From Rosettibacter primus (GTDB lineage Bacteria; Bacteroidota; Ignavibacteria; Ignavibacteriales; Melioribacteraceae), in the NCBI RefSeq assembly GCF_036860675.1, contig NZ_JAYKGK010000016.1, positions 1 through 43,570 on the forward strand: DNA of 43,570 bases. Reading direction: 5' to 3'. The notes beneath the pieces were generated by a model that made no database searches, had not been told where the DNA came from, and saw nothing but the letters and a program-made list of their open reading frames with translations. Each line of letters opens with the position of its first letter. The first letter of the stretch is position 1. The translations under genes and the position numbers were made by a program. Shown one piece after another: positions 7,546 through 17,118 of this stretch.

Positions 7546-7980
7546 CTAATTAACACTCAGAAGCAAAAACCCTTTATCAATTTTAACAAATTTAAAATTT
7601 GTTTTTAATTTTTCTTCGCCGCTAATAAATGTTACTTCTGCAGTGTATATATCAATATTATTTTCTTTAGAAACTGTAACTTTTCCGGTTTCGTAATTTG
7701 AACTGATGTCTAAAAGTGCAGAAATTCTTTTACAAATTCTTTTCACCTGATTCAACTCCTCTTTATTAGAAGCATCGAAAGAGGTTTTATATTCTCTACT
7801 TTTATCTTCACCAGTGTATGCAATTATACTGGCAGCTTTTTCAAAAGATTTTTCTTTACTATAATTTAAAAGTTTTGTTAGTGTTTCTTTAATTATTTTC
7901 TCATCTGAGTTTTGTGCATAAACAGAAGAATAACTCAGAAGAATGGCCAAACCAAAAATTATAAATAAAAATTTTTTCAT
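7546..7980 (-). CDS. Secreted hypothetical protein with signal peptide
   Basis: 144 residues. A clear Sec signal peptide (lysines, hydrophobic core 4-18, likely cleavage after VYA at 20-22) leads to a small alpha+beta domain. Its layout is a helix ..ETLTKLLNYSKEKSFEKAASII, then beta strands ending in KFVKIDKGFLLLSV. The layout resembles the NTF2/SnoaL-like cone fold of DUF4878-type proteins, but I cannot assign it with confidence. Periplasmic or surface location expected. It lies between the permease (convergent) and AMP nucleosidase, 60 bp downstream of the latter, possibly in the same transcript. Function unknown. Confidence 0.75.
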   Translation of the reverse strand: MKKFLFIIFGLAILLSYSSVYAQNSDEKIIKETLTKLLNYSKEKSFEKAASIIAYTGEDKSREYKTSFDASNKEELNQVKRICKRISALLDISSNYETGKVTVSKENNIDIYTAEVTFISGEEKLKTNFKFVKIDKGFLLLSVN

Positions 7981-8040
7981 AGATTTCCTCTCAATAAATT
8001 AATGCATTGATTGAACATTATAAAATAATTAATGTTTCAT

Positions 8041-8814
8041 TCAGAAAGTAAAATGTTTAATTTGTTCACCCTTCGCACCAATTTCTGTCATTGCTTCAAT
8101 TCCGATATCAAGATGGACATCAGTATAAAGTTGTGTAATAAGTTTATCAGATTCTTCTGTTTTAATTCCTTCAGGAAACATTGGTAAATCAGAAACAAGC
8201 AATAAAGCTCCGCGAGCAATTTGATTTGCATAACCAACAATAAATAAGGTTGCGGTTTCCATATCAATGCCAATAACCCCAATTCTTTTTAGATATTGCT
8301 TAAAATTTTCATCCCATTCCCATAATCTTCTATTTGTTGTATAAACAACACCAGTGCGATATTCCATATTGCGTGCAACAATTTTATCGGAAACAAACTT
8401 ATGAAGTTTGAATGATGGCAGTGCAGGAACTTCTGGAGGCAGGTAATCATTACTTGTTCCTTCTCCTCTTATTGCAGCAATTGGAAGAATAAAATTTCCA
8501 ATTTCTGTAGATTGTTTCAAACCTCCGCATTTCCCTAAGAACAAAACACCCTTTGGATTTCTTGCAACAAGTAAGTCCATAATTGTTGCTGCATTTGCAG
8601 AACCAATTCCAAAATTCACTATTGTAAGACCATTATTGTTGGTAGCAGTTTGCATTGGTCTTCCTATTCCTTTAATATCACAATTGAATCTTTCAGCAAA
8701 TTTAATTATGTAATTATAAAAATTTGTCAACAGCAGATAATCACCAAATTCATCTATTTTAGTTCCAGTATATCTTGGCAACCAGTTTTTTGCAATTTGA
8801 AGTTTAGTTTTCAT
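8041..8814 (-). CDS. amn: AMP nucleosidase, short form
   Basis: Cytoplasmic enzyme that splits AMP into adenine and ribose 5-phosphate. Of the short kind common in Bacteroidetes, with only the phosphorylase-like catalytic domain. Landmarks: NWLPRYTG near the N-terminus, NFGIGSANAATIMDLL, FLGKCGGLK, the very typical AAIRGEGTSNDYLPPEVPAL, YTTNRRLWEWD, and DMETATLFIVG, which holds the nucleoside-binding Met-Glu pair. The open frame extends to an ATG at 8847, but Met12 (8814) fits family N-termini (MKTKLQIAKNWLP) and has AAAGGG upstream. That start overlaps the PAP2 gene's stop by 11 bp, so the two are likely translationally coupled. Confidence 0.92.
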   Translation of the reverse strand: MKTKLQIAKNWLPRYTGTKIDEFGDYLLLTNFYNYIIKFAERFNCDIKGIGRPMQTATNNNGLTIVNFGIGSANAATIMDLLVARNPKGVLFLGKCGGLKQSTEIGNFILPIAAIRGEGTSNDYLPPEVPALPSFKLHKFVSDKIVARNMEYRTGVVYTTNRRLWEWDENFKQYLKRIGVIGIDMETATLFIVGYANQIARGALLLVSDLPMFPEGIKTEESDKLITQLYTDVHLDIGIEAMTEIGAKGEQIKHFTF

Positions 8815-9385
8815 AGTTGCTTTTACCCTTTTTAATTTTCTCGTCATAAAATTTTTCTATCAACATTACAAAATAAGAAAAAAGAATTCCAAGCAACGAA
8901 CCAATTACTGCTCCACCCAAAATATCCGAAGGATAATGAACTCCAACATAAGGTCTTGAAAAAGCAATTAGAGAAGCCACACTTATTAAAATCCATTTAA
9001 ATTTTGGAAATAGTTTACCGAAATAAATTGCAACTGCAAAATTATTAACTGCATGAGATGATGGAAATGAAAATGAACCGGTGCATCCAACAAGCAGATT
9101 AACGTCATTAAGCACATTGCAAGGTCTAATTCTTGCAAATAAATTTTTTATAAATACACTGCTTAACTGGTCTGAAACCACAATCAAGAATATTAGAATT
9201 AGAGCAGATATTTTTCCTCTTTTCCCGCCCTTTATTATGAGAATTAAATACAATATTAAATAAGTTATATACCAATTTTTTACATCAGTTATGAAAACAA
9301 AAAATTTATCGAACACTGGATTTGAAAGTGAATGATTAATAAAATAAAATATGCTAAGGTCTATTTGATAAAATAAATCGCTCAT
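8804..9385 (-). CDS. PAP2-family membrane phosphatase
   Basis: 193 residues, about five or six membrane spans. All three phosphatidic-acid-phosphatase signatures are present: KNLFARIRPC (KxxxxxxRP), PSSHAVN (PSGH-type) and SRPYVGVHYPSD (SRxxxxxHxxxD). The active site faces the periplasm in this family. Likely substrates are undecaprenyl pyrophosphate (BcrC-like) or lipid phosphates (PgpB-like), and sequence alone does not decide. It is first gene of a pair with AMP nucleosidase, overlapping its start. The ATG start lies at 9385 with AT-rich promoter DNA upstream. Confidence 0.9.
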   Translation of the reverse strand: MSDLFYQIDLSIFYFINHSLSNPVFDKFFVFITDVKNWYITYLILYLILIIKGGKRGKISALILIFLIVVSDQLSSVFIKNLFARIRPCNVLNDVNLLVGCTGSFSFPSSHAVNNFAVAIYFGKLFPKFKWILISVASLIAFSRPYVGVHYPSDILGGAVIGSLLGILFSYFVMLIEKFYDEKIKKGKSNYEN

Positions 9386-9569
9386 AAACTAAAATCACAA
9401 CTTAAGATTTAGCTTTTCAATTTTTTGGTTGAATTTCATTTATTTATTAAATTGTTTGGAGAATAAAATATTTTATATCTGAAAGTTCAAAATAATTAAA
9501 AAAATTAAACAACATTGTAGTTAAACTTACTTAAAAAATTAAGAAAAAGTTCATTTTGAAATAAAATAA

Positions 9570-11816
9570 GTGGGTAAATCGATTACAACACGACCATCAT
9601 CAAAAACTCTTGAGTTAAAAGTTCAGGAGTTTATAAAACAGGAAAACAAAAAACAATTACTGCCTCCTTTCAGGTCGTTAGCCACATTTACTGCTGCAGC
9701 GGGAATTGTTGCTCTAATATTTGAAGTCATCTACTTTGCAGAGCATAGCATTCAACATTACATTTCTCGCTTAACATCAGTTTTAATTGCTTTTATTCTG
9801 CTGGCATTATCAAACACAAAATTTGGGAAAAATCATCCTGCTGTCCTGGTTCACATTTTATTGCTTTCAATTGTTATTTCATTCGGAGTATTGATTTATC
9901 TCGAACCTCATACTCTTGTTTTCAATTCTCATATAATCAGCTTAATAATTTTTACTGCAGCATTATTCTTAAGCTGGGAAGTAAAAGATCAGATAATTGT
10001 AGCAATTTATTACAACTTAGTTTTTGTTACTTCAATATTGTTCAGCAATCCATCAATTACTTCGCTCCCAAACATGTTCGAATCAATTATTCTGGTCTTG
10101 ATTATAAGTGTAATGGCAATTGTAGCAAGTTATATCAATTATAGATTAAGACACGAAGCACTTCTAAAAAGTTACGAGGTTGCATTATCAGAAAGAAAGT
10201 TCAGAAATATTTTTGAAAATTCAACGGAGGGAGTTTTTCAAATTCTTCCTACAGGCAAATTTACTGCTGTTAATCCAGCATTTGTAAAAATTCTCGGTTA
10301 TTCTAGCGATGATGATGTTTACAAATTAAATTTCATTGATAATTTATTTAAAAGAAAAGCTGATTGGGACCTGCTCCATAAATTATTGGAAAAACAAGGA
10401 AGAGTTAGAAACTACAGAGTACAATTCCTAAAAAAAGATGGTTCTGAAATTACAGCTCGAATTAATATAAGAATTAGTTACGATGAAGAAGAAAATATTA
10501 CTTACTACGAAGGAAGTCTACAGGACATAACTCAACAGGTTCAAGCAGAAAATGAAAGACAAAAAGCACTTGAAGCATTAAGACAGGAGAAACTCAAATC
10601 CGATTTAGCTGCTCAAAAAGCTCAGCAAGAAAGCAGTTATAAAACAAAATTTCTTGCAAATATGAGTCACGAAGTTAGAACACCAATGAATTCTGTTATG
10701 GGATTTTTAACTTTGATTGAAAATGATTTGTTCGAAAGTAAAGAAGAATTAAAAGCATTTGCCCGAGATGCAAGACTTGCCGCTGAATCACTCCTTGACA
10801 TTATAAACAATATTCTTGATATATCCAAGATAGAAGCCGGGAAAATGGAACTTGATATTGAAGAATTTGATATTAGAGATGAAATTCATAAAGTCTATTC
10901 AATTATGGGGCAAACTGCCCGTCAGAAAGGAATTGAACTTGAAGAGGAAGTTGATTCAGAAATACCAGAAAAAATTTATGGAGACCCAACAAGATATAGA
11001 CAAATTGTTTTGAATCTTGTAGGAAATGCAATAAAATTTACAGACGAAGGAAAAGTAAAAATTACTGTAAAACAAAAATCGAGGACAATCAATACAGTAG
11101 AAATTATAACTTCGGTGGAAGATACAGGGCATGGCATTCCTGCCGAAAAAATTCCAATGTTATTTGAACCTTATGTTCAGGTAAAAAGCAAAAAAGATAA
11201 AAAAGAAGGCTCAGGTTTAGGTCTGGTAATCGCAAAAGAATTTGTTAAGCTTATGGGTGGAGATATCAAAGTAGAAAGCAAAATTGGCATTGGAAGCAAA
11301 TTTTATTTTAATGCATTTTTTAAACTCCAGCCAGTTGAAAAAACCGAAGGAAACATTCTGGAAATCCCTCAAAAATCTGAAAACGAGAAACAAGAAGTTG
11401 AAACAGTTGAAAAATTACAGGAAGAAAAGCAATTAAGAAAAAAATTACTGCTTGTTGAAGATAATCCAATAAGTCAAAATTTAGAATGTAAAATTTTACG
11501 GGAAGTTGGTTATGATGTAGAAGCTGTTTCAAATGGAAATGATGCTATCGATGCTGTAAAAACAGGCCAATTCGATTTAGTATTAATGGATATTGAAATG
11601 ACTGATATGGATGGAATTACTGCTACAAAAAAAATCAGAGAAATTCCGGGAAGTATTGGTAAAATTCCAATTATTGCTGTTACCGCTCATTCAAGTATGA
11701 AAGACAGAGAAAAATGTCTTGCAGCTGGAATGAACGATTATATTGCCAAACCAATAAATATTCATTTTTTAAAACTTACAATTGACCAATGGCTTAACAG
11801 GCCATACAGGGACTAA
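9570..11816 (+). CDS. Hybrid sensor histidine kinase with PAS and receiver domains
   Basis: 748 residues. Five or six membrane spans fill 36-190. A PAS domain follows (about 205-325), then a coiled linker (325-357). The HisKA domain has phosphoacceptor H367 in MSHEVRTP. The ATPase domain has N486 (N box), DTGHGIP (518-524) and GSGLGL (547-552). A Glu/Lys-rich linker (about 590-624) leads to a receiver with D674 as phosphoacceptor (LVLMDIEM) and K727 (AKP). Phosphate passes H367 to D674, and the output is unknown since there is no Hpt domain or DNA-binding partner next to it. Start GTG at 9570 has no clear ribosome-binding site. No later start keeps the first membrane span better, so I kept it. 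Confidence 0.93.
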   Translation: MGKSITTRPSSKTLELKVQEFIKQENKKQLLPPFRSLATFTAAAGIVALIFEVIYFAEHSIQHYISRLTSVLIAFILLALSNTKFGKNHPAVLVHILLLSIVISFGVLIYLEPHTLVFNSHIISLIIFTAALFLSWEVKDQIIVAIYYNLVFVTSILFSNPSITSLPNMFESIILVLIISVMAIVASYINYRLRHEALLKSYEVALSERKFRNIFENSTEGVFQILPTGKFTAVNPAFVKILGYSSDDDVYKLNFIDNLFKRKADWDLLHKLLEKQGRVRNYRVQFLKKDGSEITARINIRISYDEEENITYYEGSLQDITQQVQAENERQKALEALRQEKLKSDLAAQKAQQESSYKTKFLANMSHEVRTPMNSVMGFLTLIENDLFESKEELKAFARDARLAAESLLDIINNILDISKIEAGKMELDIEEFDIRDEIHKVYSIMGQTARQKGIELEEEVDSEIPEKIYGDPTRYRQIVLNLVGNAIKFTDEGKVKITVKQKSRTINTVEIITSVEDTGHGIPAEKIPMLFEPYVQVKSKKDKKEGSGLGLVIAKEFVKLMGGDIKVESKIGIGSKFYFNAFFKLQPVEKTEGNILEIPQKSENEKQEVETVEKLQEEKQLRKKLLLVEDNPISQNLECKILREVGYDVEAVSNGNDAIDAVKTGQFDLVLMDIEMTDMDGITATKKIREIPGSIGKIPIIAVTAHSSMKDREKCLAAGMNDYIAKPINIHFLKLTIDQWLNRPYRD

Positions 11817-11926
11817 TTACATTTCATTTTTTATGACTAAGGTTTTCTCACTAATGTTAATTTGGTGGTATGAATTATCTCGTCATCTTTTTTTATATTT
11901 AAGAGCACAAAATGAAAGGAATCACA

Positions 11927-12418
11927 ATGGATTTCTATCCGACTTTATTAACCTTACATATAATTTTTGCTGGAGGATGGATTATCAGTTTTATTTCTGA
12001 TTTGTATTTGAAATCTAACATAACTAAGAATAAAGGCTTGGCATGCGAAAAAAATTTAATTAGACTTTATCTCAAACTATCAAACCTAACAGGAATGATA
12101 AGTGCTGCTGGAATTTTAATAACCGGTATTTTTCTTGTTTTAATAAATCCTGCTTATTCATTTTTTCAAATAACTTCAAATCATTGGCTAACAACCAAAC
12201 AAATACTGATGCTAATTTTGCTTCTCATAATCTTTCTTTACATAATTCCTTCAGCAAAAAAATTAAAAACTGCATTAGGAGAAAATCTGAATAGCAATAA
12301 TCCGATAAATGAAGAAGGATATAATTACCTTAAAAAAATTTTTAGATTAAACCATATTATAAATTTAATTGTGATAATAAATTTCTTACTTGCAATAACT
12401 CATAGATTTATGAATTAA
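11927..12418 (+). CDS. Four-span membrane protein, DUF2269-like
   Basis: About 163 residues with four hydrophobic spans and a short loop between spans 3 and 4. The first span has HIIFAGGWIISF, reminiscent of DUF2269/CopD-like small membrane proteins in which a helix-borne histidine near the start is common. The open frame begins at an ATG at 11912, but AAAGGA at 11915-11920 sits correctly for the second ATG at 11927. It ends 3 bp before dxr, so it is probably co-transcribed with dxr and rseP. Function unknown. The family assignment is by pattern only. Confidence 0.65.
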   Translation: MDFYPTLLTLHIIFAGGWIISFISDLYLKSNITKNKGLACEKNLIRLYLKLSNLTGMISAAGILITGIFLVLINPAYSFFQITSNHWLTTKQILMLILLLIIFLYIIPSAKKLKTALGENLNSNNPINEEGYNYLKKIFRLNHIINLIVIINFLLAITHRFMN

Positions 12419-12421
12419 ATT

Positions 12422-13567
12422 ATGAAGAAAATTTTAATCTTAGGTTCAACAGGCTCTATTGGTAAGAATGCTCTTGAAATTATAAGAAACTTCAAAAATG
12501 AATTTTTAGTTGCGGGTTTAACAGTTAATGATAACATCGATTTACTTGAAGAACAAATTAATGAATTTAATCCATCTTCTGTTGTTGTTAAAAACAAAGA
12601 AAAAGCAAGAGAACTCAAAAAACGCACTGGTAATAAATGCAGAATTATTGAAGGTGAAGAAGGTCTTCTACAAATAACAAAAGAGGAAGATTATGATATT
12701 CTTCTTTCGGCAATAGTTGGCATTGCAGGACTTAAACCAACAATTGAAGCAATTAAAAAGAACAAAAGAATCGCTCTTGCCAATAAAGAAACTCTTGTGG
12801 TTGCAGGAGAAATTATCATACAACTTTTGAATGAATATAATTCTGAAATAATTCCTGTAGATTCTGAACATAGTGCAATATTTCAATGTTTGAAGGGAGA
12901 AGAAAAGAAAGATATAAATAAAATTATTCTAACAGCTTCAGGTGGACCGTTTTTAAATAAAAGCAAGGAAGAATTTTGTAATGTTACAATCAAGGAAGCA
13001 TTGAGTCATCCTAACTGGAAAATGGGGAATAAAATTACAATTGATTCAGCAACAATGATGAACAAAGGACTCGAAGTAATCGAAGCTTTCTGGTTATTTG
13101 GGCTTTCCAAAGATCAAATTGATGTTGCCATACATCCTCAGTCAATAATTCATTCAATGGTAGAATTTAAGGATGGTTCAATAAAAGCGCAGCTAAGTCT
13201 TCCCGATATGAAACTTCCTATCCTTTATGCCCTTTCTTATCCAAAAAGATTTAATTATTCTGATGTATTAACCGATATAAAAAAAATTGGTCAACTTATA
13301 TTTTTTGAACCTGATTTTGATAAATTTGTATGCCTGAAGTTAGCATATGATGTAATTGAAGAAGGTGGAACGGCTCCCTGTATTCTGAATGCAGCAAATG
13401 AAGTAGCAGTTGAAAAATTTTTAACAGGAAAAATTAAATTTTCTCAGATTCCGGATTTAATAAAAGAAGCACTCGATGCAATAAATAATCACAGTCGAGC
13501 AACATTAGAAAATATTTTTGAAGTAGACATAAAAACAAGAGAGTTTTTAAATAAAAAATATAATTAA
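12422..13567 (+). CDS. dxr: 1-deoxy-D-xylulose 5-phosphate reductoisomerase
   Basis: Second enzyme of the MEP isoprenoid pathway: DXP plus NADPH gives methylerythritol phosphate. 381 residues, normal length. NADPH site GSTGSIG (8-14) and LANKETLVVAGE. Metal and substrate site VDSEHSAIFQC (Asp and Glu ligands), LTASGGPF, SHPNWKMGNKITIDSATM (Ser, Trp flap, His) and MNKGLEVIEA (Asn, Lys, Glu). C-terminal helical domain with PCILNAANEVAV. Followed after 12 bp by rseP, a neighbourhood found in very many bacteria because both serve the cell envelope. Confidence 0.97.
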   Translation: MKKILILGSTGSIGKNALEIIRNFKNEFLVAGLTVNDNIDLLEEQINEFNPSSVVVKNKEKARELKKRTGNKCRIIEGEEGLLQITKEEDYDILLSAIVGIAGLKPTIEAIKKNKRIALANKETLVVAGEIIIQLLNEYNSEIIPVDSEHSAIFQCLKGEEKKDINKIILTASGGPFLNKSKEEFCNVTIKEALSHPNWKMGNKITIDSATMMNKGLEVIEAFWLFGLSKDQIDVAIHPQSIIHSMVEFKDGSIKAQLSLPDMKLPILYALSYPKRFNYSDVLTDIKKIGQLIFFEPDFDKFVCLKLAYDVIEEGGTAPCILNAANEVAVEKFLTGKIKFSQIPDLIKEALDAINNHSRATLENIFEVDIKTREFLNKKYN

Positions 13568-13579
13568 GAGAAAATCATA

Positions 13580-14932
13580 ATGGATTATATAATTTACTTT
13601 ATCATAACAATTGCAATACTTGTATTCATTCATGAATTTGGACATTTTGCTGCTGCAAAATTATCCAAAATGCGTGTTGATATTTTTGCTATAGGTTTTG
13701 GCAAGCGACTTTTAGGCTGGAATAAATTAAATGGATTTACTTTTGGTGATTTACCAGCTGATTGGGATGGACAGGGAAATACTGATTACAGAATCTGTCT
13801 ATTTCCACTTGGTGGTTATGTTAAAATTGCCGGCATGATTGATGAAAGTCTTGATACTAAATTCATTCAAAGTGAACCGCAGCCATATGAATTCAGGTCA
13901 AAATCAACATTACAAAAGCTTTTTGTTATCAGTGCCGGCGTCATAATGAATTTAATCCTAACTCTTGCAATATTCTGGGGGATTAATTATTTCATTGGCA
14001 AACAGGTTTTTAAATCAACAACAATCAGTAAAATTGATAAGGGCAGCATTGCTGAGAAAGTTGGATTTCAATCTTATGACAAAATAATTTCAATAAATAA
14101 TAAGTCAGTAAAAAACTGGGATGATGTAGTTGAAAATATTTTTACACCCGATAATCAAAATATCTATGTCAAAGTTCTGAGAAATAGTGATACTGTTACT
14201 TTCAATTTTTCAAGTAGGGCTGTAACAGAAAATTCACAAAATGGGTTCTTTATTTTTCCTTATCCTACTCAACCTTATATACAAGATGTAATGAAAAATT
14301 CTCCAGCAGAAGAAGCAGGAATAAAACCTGGCGATATTTTTATATCAATAGCAGGAATAAAAGTTCAGGACCGTGAGCAAGTTGTTCAAATCATTTCTTC
14401 AAACAAAGAAAAAAATTTAGAAATTGTAATCCTCAGAAATAATGATACATTAAAAACAGTTGTTAATCCTGGCATCGAAGGAAAAATTGGGATTGCCGTT
14501 AGTGACGCTTATACAGGAGAATTTGAGTATAAAACTTATGATGTACTTTCTGCATTCACACACAGCGTCGCAAATATTGGCAATTATACTGTTTTGACTT
14601 TTGGCATGCTTAAAAAAGTAATTACTGGAAAAATTCCATTTAATCAAGCATTTGGCGGACCGGTTAAAATTGCACAGTATGCAGCTAAATCAGCAGATTC
14701 AGGAACAATTTCATTTCTATATTTTCTTGCAATGCTCAGTTTAAGTCTTGCAATTATTAACATTCTTCCTTTCCCTGCACTTGATGGTGGACATTTTATT
14801 ATAATATTTCTTGAAGGAATTTTCAGAAGAGAACTTCCACTAAAAGTTAAAATAGCAATTCAAAATGCGGGATTTATAATTTTACTTATACTGATGGCTT
14901 TCATCATTTATAACGATTTAATAAGTCTATGA
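13580..14932 (+). CDS. rseP: Site-2 intramembrane metalloprotease RseP
   Basis: 450 residues. Zinc-protease motif HEFGH (18-22) in the first membrane span, and the second zinc-site motif NILPFPALDGGH starting at N394. Two PDZ domains lie in the periplasmic part, about 145-215 (..IDKGSIAEKVGFQSYDKI) and 225-295 (..NSPAEEAGIKPGDIF), as in RseP of Proteobacteria. It cleaves transmembrane segments of anti-sigma factors or leftover signal peptides. Compared with the shortest homologues it has a longer loop near 45-90 (..LPADWDGQGNTDYR) between motif 1 and span 2. Co-transcribed with dxr. Confidence 0.95.
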   Translation: MDYIIYFIITIAILVFIHEFGHFAAAKLSKMRVDIFAIGFGKRLLGWNKLNGFTFGDLPADWDGQGNTDYRICLFPLGGYVKIAGMIDESLDTKFIQSEPQPYEFRSKSTLQKLFVISAGVIMNLILTLAIFWGINYFIGKQVFKSTTISKIDKGSIAEKVGFQSYDKIISINNKSVKNWDDVVENIFTPDNQNIYVKVLRNSDTVTFNFSSRAVTENSQNGFFIFPYPTQPYIQDVMKNSPAEEAGIKPGDIFISIAGIKVQDREQVVQIISSNKEKNLEIVILRNNDTLKTVVNPGIEGKIGIAVSDAYTGEFEYKTYDVLSAFTHSVANIGNYTVLTFGMLKKVITGKIPFNQAFGGPVKIAQYAAKSADSGTISFLYFLAMLSLSLAIINILPFPALDGGHFIIIFLEGIFRRELPLKVKIAIQNAGFIILLILMAFIIYNDLISL

Positions 14933-14970
14933 TTTATTTGTTCTTTTAATTCTACATTATTACTTCCACT

Positions 14971-15050
14971 CTTCTGAAAATTTAAGTCACATCCTTAATC
15001 CCAACATGCCAAAAGCATGACCCAGGCGGGATAATAAAAATTTTCAGAAG
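14971..15050 (+). ncRNA. Possible structured leader RNA before the TonB receptor
   Basis: Perfect 13-bp outer stem, CTTCTGAAAATTT (14971-14983) with AAATTTTCAGAAG (15038-15050). Inside it, ATCCC (14998-15002) can pair GGGAT (15028-15032) and CATGC (15005-15009) with GCATG (15015-15019). The interior is more GC-rich than its surroundings. No T-run follows, so it is not a terminator of rseP. It ends about 75 bp before the receptor start. I do not see cobalamin or other known riboswitch cores. It may be a cis-regulatory RNA or an imported palindromic repeat. Confidence 0.35.
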
Positions 15051-15124
15051 CAGGCAATAACCAATCTTTATGAACTTATGTTTAATCATTTTTTTATTTA
15101 TTCATTAATAAAAAGGGAGGATAA

Positions 15125-16942
15125 ATGAAAAGAATAATTCTTCTTTTGTTATTCATTTTTGTTATTAATCAATTTAGAATATACTCACAAGAAAAAGAAT
15201 ATAAATTAGATGATGTTGTTGTAACTGCTTACAGAACTCCTGTTGAATATTTTAATTTATCACGTATCGTTACAATCTTAACTCATGAGGATATAAAAAA
15301 TCTTCCTGTTAATAATATTCAGGATTTACTTCAGTATATAAATGCGCTTGATTTAAAAGTGCGTGGTACAGAAGGAATTCAAGCAGATGCAGGAATAAGA
15401 GGAGGAACTTTTGAACAAACATTAATTATGATTGATGGAATCAAATTAATTGACCCTCAAACGGGTCATCACAATTTGAATTTACCAATTTCACTTGAAA
15501 ATGTGGAGCGAATTGAAGTTTTAAAAGGACAAGGTTCCCGAACATTTGGGGCAAATGCTTTTGGAGGAGCAATTAATATTATTACTAAAAAATCAAAAGA
15601 AAAAACTTTTTCAATTTCAGCTCTCGGTGGTGAACATGGATTATACGACATCAATTTATTCTCTTCTTATCCGATAAGCATAACAGGAAACAATTTTACT
15701 TTTTCAAGAAAGAAATCAAATGGTTACAGAGAGAATACAAATTTTGATATTACATCATTTTCGATAGGACAGAACTTTACAATCAAAAAAAATCTGTTTA
15801 ATCTTTTCTTTGGTTATGTTGATAAAAAATTTGGTGCATATAATTTTTATTCCGATAGATTTCCAAATCAATGGGAACAAACGACAACAAAAATTTTTAG
15901 CTCTTCTGCTGAAATTGGAAATGAAAAAATTAATGTTTCTCCCAAAATTTTCTGGCGCAGAAATGATGATGACTATATACTTGACAAAACACGTCCTGAT
16001 TGGTACCACAATATTCATAAAACTTATTCGTATGGATTTGAAATCCAAGCATCAATTAAATCTTTACTGGGCACAACAAGTGTTGGCAGTGAATTAACAA
16101 AAGATGAAATTAAAAGTTCGAATCTTGGTTCTCATCAAAGAAGTAAAGGAGGATTTTTTCTCGAACATTTAATTGATTCTTACAAAAATTTTACAGCTTC
16201 AGCTGGAATATTCATTTATAATTATTCAACCATTGGTTGGAAAGTCTGGCACGGGGCAGATGTATCTTATAAAATTTCGAATATATCAAAAGTTTTTGCT
16301 TCTTTTGGCAAAGCATTTAGAATACCAACTTTTACAGAACTTTATTACACGAGTCCAGCTAACATGGGCAATCCGGATTTGAAACATGAAGAAACAACAA
16401 ATTATGAAATTGGATTTTCATCTTTTCAGAAAATCTTTATGATTGATTTAAGCTTTTTTATCAAAGATGGAAAGAATATTATTGATTGGGGCAGAATTTC
16501 AAAAGATGAACCGTGGAAAGTAGAAAACATTGCTGAAGTAAAAACTTATGGAACAGAAATTAATTTACAAATTCTGCCTCAAAAAATTGATTACCGAATT
16601 CCAATAAAAAAAGCTGAGATTAGTTATACTTACTTAACCATGAATCGAACAACAGGTAAATACGAATCAAAATATTTATTGGATTATTTACAACATCAAT
16701 TATTACTAAGTATCAATCATGAACTGCCATTTGGATTTGAGCAGAACTGGCATTTCAGATATGAAAAAAGAGTAAACTTTGATGCCTATTTAATTATCGA
16801 TTCGCAAATCAGTACTCAATTAAGTAAGTTCCACATTTTTATTCGAGCAACAAATTTATTCAACAAAGAATATTCTGATTTTGCAGGTCTTCCGCTGCCT
16901 GGCAGATGGATAAGTGCTGGTATTAAATATCAACTTTTATAA
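15125..16942 (+). CDS. TonB-dependent outer-membrane receptor, BtuB-like size
   Basis: 605 residues. Signal peptide 1-21 (cleavage near IYS-Q), TonB-box-like region LDDVVVTAYR (about 26-35), and plug domain to about 165 with VERIEVLKGQGSRTFGANAFGGAINI, the best conserved plug motif. A 22-strand type barrel follows with the receptor motifs SFGKAFRIPTFTELYY and NPDLKHEETTNYEIGF. The short length is like vitamin B12 or small-siderophore receptors rather than SusC proteins. The ligand cannot be told. No SusD or ABC transporter genes adjoin. Excellent ribosome-binding site GGGAGG at 15115-15120, so strong translation is expected. Confidence 0.9.
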   Translation: MKRIILLLLFIFVINQFRIYSQEKEYKLDDVVVTAYRTPVEYFNLSRIVTILTHEDIKNLPVNNIQDLLQYINALDLKVRGTEGIQADAGIRGGTFEQTLIMIDGIKLIDPQTGHHNLNLPISLENVERIEVLKGQGSRTFGANAFGGAINIITKKSKEKTFSISALGGEHGLYDINLFSSYPISITGNNFTFSRKKSNGYRENTNFDITSFSIGQNFTIKKNLFNLFFGYVDKKFGAYNFYSDRFPNQWEQTTTKIFSSSAEIGNEKINVSPKIFWRRNDDDYILDKTRPDWYHNIHKTYSYGFEIQASIKSLLGTTSVGSELTKDEIKSSNLGSHQRSKGGFFLEHLIDSYKNFTASAGIFIYNYSTIGWKVWHGADVSYKISNISKVFASFGKAFRIPTFTELYYTSPANMGNPDLKHEETTNYEIGFSSFQKIFMIDLSFFIKDGKNIIDWGRISKDEPWKVENIAEVKTYGTEINLQILPQKIDYRIPIKKAEISYTYLTMNRTTGKYESKYLLDYLQHQLLLSINHELPFGFEQNWHFRYEKRVNFDAYLIIDSQISTQLSKFHIFIRATNLFNKEYSDFAGLPLPGRWISAGIKYQLL

Positions 16943-17077
16943 AATAGGAACCTATGAAAAATAGATTTCTAATTGTCCGTCATTTTCTATAAAGTGGAAA
17001 TCTTCTTAATAAATCAATGGATTGCCGTTTACACAGAAATGAAGCATTGAATTTCTCAGAAGTCTTAATAACAAAAC

Positions 17078-17110
17078 GGGGTAAACAAATTTATTGTTTA
17101 CCCCCTTTAA
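17078..17110. terminator. Bidirectional terminator between convergent genes
   Basis: Perfect 11-bp stem GGGGTAAACAA (17078-17088) with TTGTTTACCCC (17094-17104), 5-nt loop. T-rich sequence follows on both strands (CTTT on plus, CGTTTTGTT on minus). It serves both the TonB receptor and the barrel protein gene. Confidence 0.8.
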
Positions 17111-17118
17111 TTCTAAAT

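Noticed and set aside
8088..8282. 64-codon frame inside the AMP nucleosidase gene
   Set aside because: Out-of-frame shadow of the real gene on the same strand.
14971..15050. Cobalamin or ZTP riboswitch
   Set aside because: Too short and lacking the cobalamin core. A CCGCCTGGG string like the ZTP motif appears only on the opposite strand and faces no gene.
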